Assembly (NCBI GenBank): GCA_021817755.1
Contig: JAKAGC010000009.1
Location: 1 to 17,559 of the forward strand
Source: Acidobacteriota bacterium
Lineage (GTDB): Bacteria > Acidobacteriota > Aminicenantia > UBA2199
Length of the DNA: 17,559 bases
Direction: 5' to 3'
Both the position numbers and the translations under genes were made by a program. Within the stretch, counting starts at the first letter, position 1. Every line of letters starts with the position of its first letter. This document shows, piece by piece, positions 14,400-17,559 of this stretch. A model generated the notes under the pieces. That model was not told the origin of the DNA and did not search any database. It saw nothing but the letters and a program-made list of their open reading frames with translations.

Positions 14400-17300
14400 T
14401 TATTTTGCGCTTCGGAATAATTCTTCGTTTTCTTCCACAATTTCAAAATTCTGATAGAAAGGATAACCAGTACCGGCAGGAATCAATCGTCCCATTGTTA
14501 CATTTTCCTTGATACCACTTAAATTGTCTTCTCTTCCGGCAATAGCAGCTTCGGTAAGAACACGCGTTGTTTCCTGGAATGCCGCAGCAGAAATAAAACT
14601 ATCATACGCAAGCGCAGCTCTGGAAACTGGTAACAAATGAGCCTTGGCTCTTGCAGGTCGCAAGCCTTCACTAAATGCTCTGCGATTCTCTTCTTCGAAC
14701 ACGAATTTTTCTACAATTTGTTCAGGAATAAAACGAGTATCCCCTACTTCTTCAATTCGTCTCCATTTTATCATTTGCCGAATAATTATTTCGATATGTT
14801 TATCGTTAATGGTAACACCCTGTAATCTATAAACATCCTGAATCTCTTTTAAAAGGTATTCAGCCAGTTTATTTTCTCCAAGAACTGTCAAGATATCTAC
14901 AGGATTCAAAGGTCCATCCATCAAAGGTGTTCCAGCAGTTACCTTATCACCGTCACCGACAATAATATATGCACCACGAGGAATATTATGTTCATCCGGT
15001 TTTCCATTTTTGTCAAGTGGTTTTATTACAATTTTACGAGAACCTTTCATTAATTTCCCATATTCGACAATACCGTCAATTTGGGCCATACGGGCCGGAT
15101 TTCTAGGCTTCCTTGCTTCAAATAATTCAGTTACGCGTGGCAAACCACCAGTGATGTCTTTTGTTTTTGCAAATTCTGAAGGAATCTTTGCCAATACATC
15201 TCCGGCACTTACTTCATCTCCGTCTTTAACAGCAACATGAGCATTAACAGGTAGATAAAACCGTCTAATAATCTTATGACTGGCTTTATCACGAATTACA
15301 ATTTGAGGTTGCAACTCATCACGAAGTTTTTCACTCTTTATATCGATAATAATTGTAGTCAATTTTCCGGTGGCTTCATCGCGATCCTGAACAAATGACA
15401 CATTCTCTTCAAGATCTTTAAACTCAACAATACCGTCATCCCTGGTAAGAATTGCGTTCGCAAAAGGATCCCATTCAAGTAACAGATCGCCTTTTTTGAC
15501 TTTCTGACCTTCCCGAACCATAACTTTCGAACCATATGCGACCGGATAAAAAGCCTTTTCTCTGTCTCTTGTATCCAGTATAAGAATAGCACCGGAACGG
15601 TTCATTGAGATATAATCTCCATCCTTGTCTTCAATAATATCCAATTCCTTAAAATGAACTGTACCTTCAAACCCGCTGAGCAATTTGGTCTGACCTTCAG
15701 CACCGGATGCAACACCTCCGATGTGGAAGGTTCTCATCGTTAACTGCGTACCTGGTTCACCAATGGACTGTGCGGCGATAATTCCAACGGCCTCACCCAA
15801 TTCAATCATTCTACCAGTTGAAAGGTTTCGGCCATAGCACATCCGACAGACACCGGCACGGGTTTCGCAAGTTAAGACAGAACGTATTTTAACTTTCATA
15901 ATACCTGAATCAATGATAACTTTTGCTTTATATTCATCGATTTCTTCCCCGGCTTTTACGATAAGTTTTTCCGGATCATCAGGATAATAAATGTCATCAA
16001 GTGAAGTACGTCCGATAATTCTCTCAATTAAAGGTTCAATTTCCTTACCATTTTCGATTAAATCAGAGACCTCTATACCATCAATTGTTCCACAGTCATG
16101 CTCTTTTACAACAACTTCGATAGCTGCGTCGACCAGTTTACGTGTTAGATATCCGGCATCTGCTGTTTTTAACGCAGTATCGGCAAGACCTTTACGTGCA
16201 CCATGAGTGGAGATAAAGTACTGCTGCACTGAAAGACCTTCTTTAAAGTTAGCAGTAATGGGAGTTTCAAGAATTTCTCCTGATGGTTTGGCCATTAATC
16301 CACGCATACCTGCTAATTGCTTTAACTGATCTTTACTTCCTCTCGCACCGGAATCCGACATAACGAAGATCGGATTGATGGTATCACCTTCATAACTCAT
16401 TCTTTTCATGTTAGCGAACATAGTCTCACGGATTTGATCAGTGGCACGGCTCCATTTATCAATAATTGTGTTATGTCGTTCACTGGCAGACAGATGACCA
16501 TCTGTATACTCTTTTTCGACCAATTCCAATTCACGTTCGGTATCTTTAATAATTTTATCTTTCTCACTGGGAATGACAAGATCTGAAACACTTATTGTAA
16601 AACCAGCTTTGGTTGCATATTCAAAACCACCTTCTTTTAGCTTATCCAGCGTAATAACAGTAGCATCAAATCCAAGTTCAAGATAAATATAATAAATCAA
16701 ATTCTGGATACCTTTTTTCTTTAGCAATCCATTTATAAATGGAATACCTTCCGGTAATAATTCATTAAAAACAACACGTCCCGGAGTAGTAACCAACAAT
16801 CGATTTTCACCTTTTTTTATTTCTGAAACAGGGCAGTTTGCAATGTCCTGGTTATCAAGAACAAATGTATCAAGGTTTTTAATTTTTCCAAAATAACGGA
16901 CTTTTATCCGGGCATTTATATCAACTATTCCCAATTCCCATGCTCTAATTACTTCATTCCTGGAACTGAAAGTCATATTTTCGCCTTTAAGTCCTGTTTT
17001 ATGAAAAGTCAAATAATAGAATCCAAGGATCATGTCCTGAGTAGGAACAGCCAGAGGACGTCCATTAGCAGGATTCAATATATTATTAGTAGAAAGCATT
17101 AATAACTTAGCTTCAGCCTGAGCTTCAAGTGATAGTGGAATATGAACAGCCATCTGGTCGCCGTCAAAGTCAGCATTAAATGCAGGGCAAACCAGAGGAT
17201 GAAGTGTTATGGAGTTTCCTTCAACCAGGTGAGGTTTAAACGCCTGAATTCCAAGACGGTGAAGCGTAGGAGCGCGGTTTAAAAGAACAGTATGTTCTTT

Positions 17301-17559
17301 AATTACCTCATCAAGTGCATCCCAGATTTCATCCCTGTTTTCTTCAACCCAGGTTCTTGCCACACGTAAGGTTGTAACAACACCTTTTTTCTCAAGTTTA
17401 TTATAAATAAATGGTTTAAATAATTCCAATGCCATCTTTTTCGGAAGTCCACATTGATCCAATTTCAATTTCGGATCAACAACGATTACAGATCTTCCGG
17501 AGTAATCAACACGCTTTCCAAGCAAGTTCTGACGAAAACGTCCCTGTTTACCTTTTAAT
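14400..17559 (-). CDS. rpoC: RNA polymerase beta' subunit, partial (N-terminus off the right edge)
   Basis: The last about 1,052 codons of RpoC, the catalytic beta' subunit. The frame is open to the window edge, where it reads [20 protein letters not shown], a conserved segment that begins around residue 330 in E. coli, so roughly the first 300 residues are missing; TTG at 17525 is only an internal codon. The catalytic Mg-binding loop NADFDGDQM is at about 17162-17188. The second zinc site is complete: the Cys in [10 protein letters not shown] and the three Cys in [13 protein letters not shown] (about 15830-15870). Trigger-loop sequence [16 protein letters not shown] follows. The C-terminus ends [16 protein letters not shown] and a short tail. 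It is followed after 3 bases by a CheY-like gene instead of the common rpsL-rpsG. The stop is TAA. Confidence 0.98.
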   Translation of the reverse strand, partial: LKGKQGRFRQNLLGKRVDYSGRSVIVVDPKLKLDQCGLPKKMALELFKPFIYNKLEKKGVVTTLRVARTWVEENRDEIWDALDEVIKEHTVLLNRAPTLHRLGIQAFKPHLVEGNSITLHPLVCPAFNADFDGDQMAVHIPLSLEAQAEAKLLMLSTNNILNPANGRPLAVPTQDMILGFYYLTFHKTGLKGENMTFSSRNEVIRAWELGIVDINARIKVRYFGKIKNLDTFVLDNQDIANCPVSEIKKGENRLLVTTPGRVVFNELLPEGIPFINGLLKKKGIQNLIYYIYLELGFDATVITLDKLKEGGFEYATKAGFTISVSDLVIPSEKDKIIKDTERELELVEKEYTDGHLSASERHNTIIDKWSRATDQIRETMFANMKRMSYEGDTINPIFVMSDSGARGSKDQLKQLAGMRGLMAKPSGEILETPITANFKEGLSVQQYFISTHGARKGLADTALKTADAGYLTRKLVDAAIEVVVKEHDCGTIDGIEVSDLIENGKEIEPLIERIIGRTSLDDIYYPDDPEKLIVKAGEEIDEYKAKVIIDSGIMKVKIRSVLTCETRAGVCRMCYGRNLSTGRMIELGEAVGIIAAQSIGEPGTQLTMRTFHIGGVASGAEGQTKLLSGFEGTVHFKELDIIEDKDGDYISMNRSGAILILDTRDREKAFYPVAYGSKVMVREGQKVKKGDLLLEWDPFANAILTRDDGIVEFKDLEENVSFVQDRDEATGKLTTIIIDIKSEKLRDELQPQIVIRDKASHKIIRRFYLPVNAHVAVKDGDEVSAGDVLAKIPSEFAKTKDITGGLPRVTELFEARKPRNPARMAQIDGIVEYGKLMKGSRKIVIKPLDKNGKPDEHNIPRGAYIIVGDGDKVTAGTPLMDGPLNPVDILTVLGENKLAEYLLKEIQDVYRLQGVTINDKHIEIIIRQMIKWRRIEEVGDTRFIPEQIVEKFVFEEENRRAFSEGLRPARAKAHLLPVSRAALAYDSFISAAAFQETTRVLTEAAIAGREDNLSGIKENVTMGRLIPAGTGYPFYQNFEIVEENEELFRSAK

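Noticed and set aside
1..17559. CRISPR arrays, tRNA or rRNA genes, insertion sequences
   Set aside because: No regularly spaced direct repeats, tRNA-like cloverleaf, rRNA segment or transposase gene was seen on either strand.

Overview
The window is AT-rich bacterial chromosome from an unidentified, probably uncultured-type lineage. The shared traits are a duplicated FtsX/MacB-type permease, a sigma-54 activator of the NtrC family, strong AGGAGG ribosome sites, and a glycyl radical enzyme locus that implies anaerobic metabolism. These fit the Bacteroidota/Calditrichota/KSB1 side of the tree, but this placement is inference. All genes except one run on the minus strand. Every intact gene end in the window uses TAA or TAG; the only TGA that interrupts a gene is in the glycyl radical enzyme.

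Left part, read right to left (7686 to 1): a metallophosphoesterase; a glycyl radical enzyme (GRE) interrupted by one in-frame TGA; a small SCP2-like protein; the GRE activase; then, behind its own good sigma-70 promoter (TTGCTT-17-TATAAT), nusA and the N-terminal part of infB, which runs off the left edge. The GRE, SCP2-like and activase genes are separated by 12 and 2 bases and form one unit. The GRE has a Cys-x-Glu active site and a C-terminal glycyl radical loop, so it is of the eliminase/dehydratase type rather than pyruvate formate-lyase. Its substrate is unknown.

Middle: the only plus-strand gene is an 800-codon ABC-transporter-type permease (7958-10357). It converges on a nitronate monooxygenase-like flavoprotein with an unusual coiled-coil tail (10398-11858).

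Right part: rpoC (partial, running off the right edge) is followed after 3 bases by a CheY-like single-domain response regulator, and then by an NtrC-family sigma-54 activating response regulator (12463-13881).

The most interesting stretch is the 604-base gap 11859-12462 just downstream of that activator. On the minus strand it holds, in order, a perfect inverted repeat that could be an activator site, a near-consensus -24/-12 sigma-54 promoter, about 200 bases of non-coding sequence with several hairpins and a possible pseudoknot, and a very strong intrinsic terminator whose apical loop is CCUCC, an anti-Shine-Dalgarno sequence. I read this as a sigma-54-dependent small RNA beside its likely regulator. 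The layout parallels LuxO/Qrr, CbrB/CrcZ and GlrR/GlmY, but I recognise no known RNA family here.
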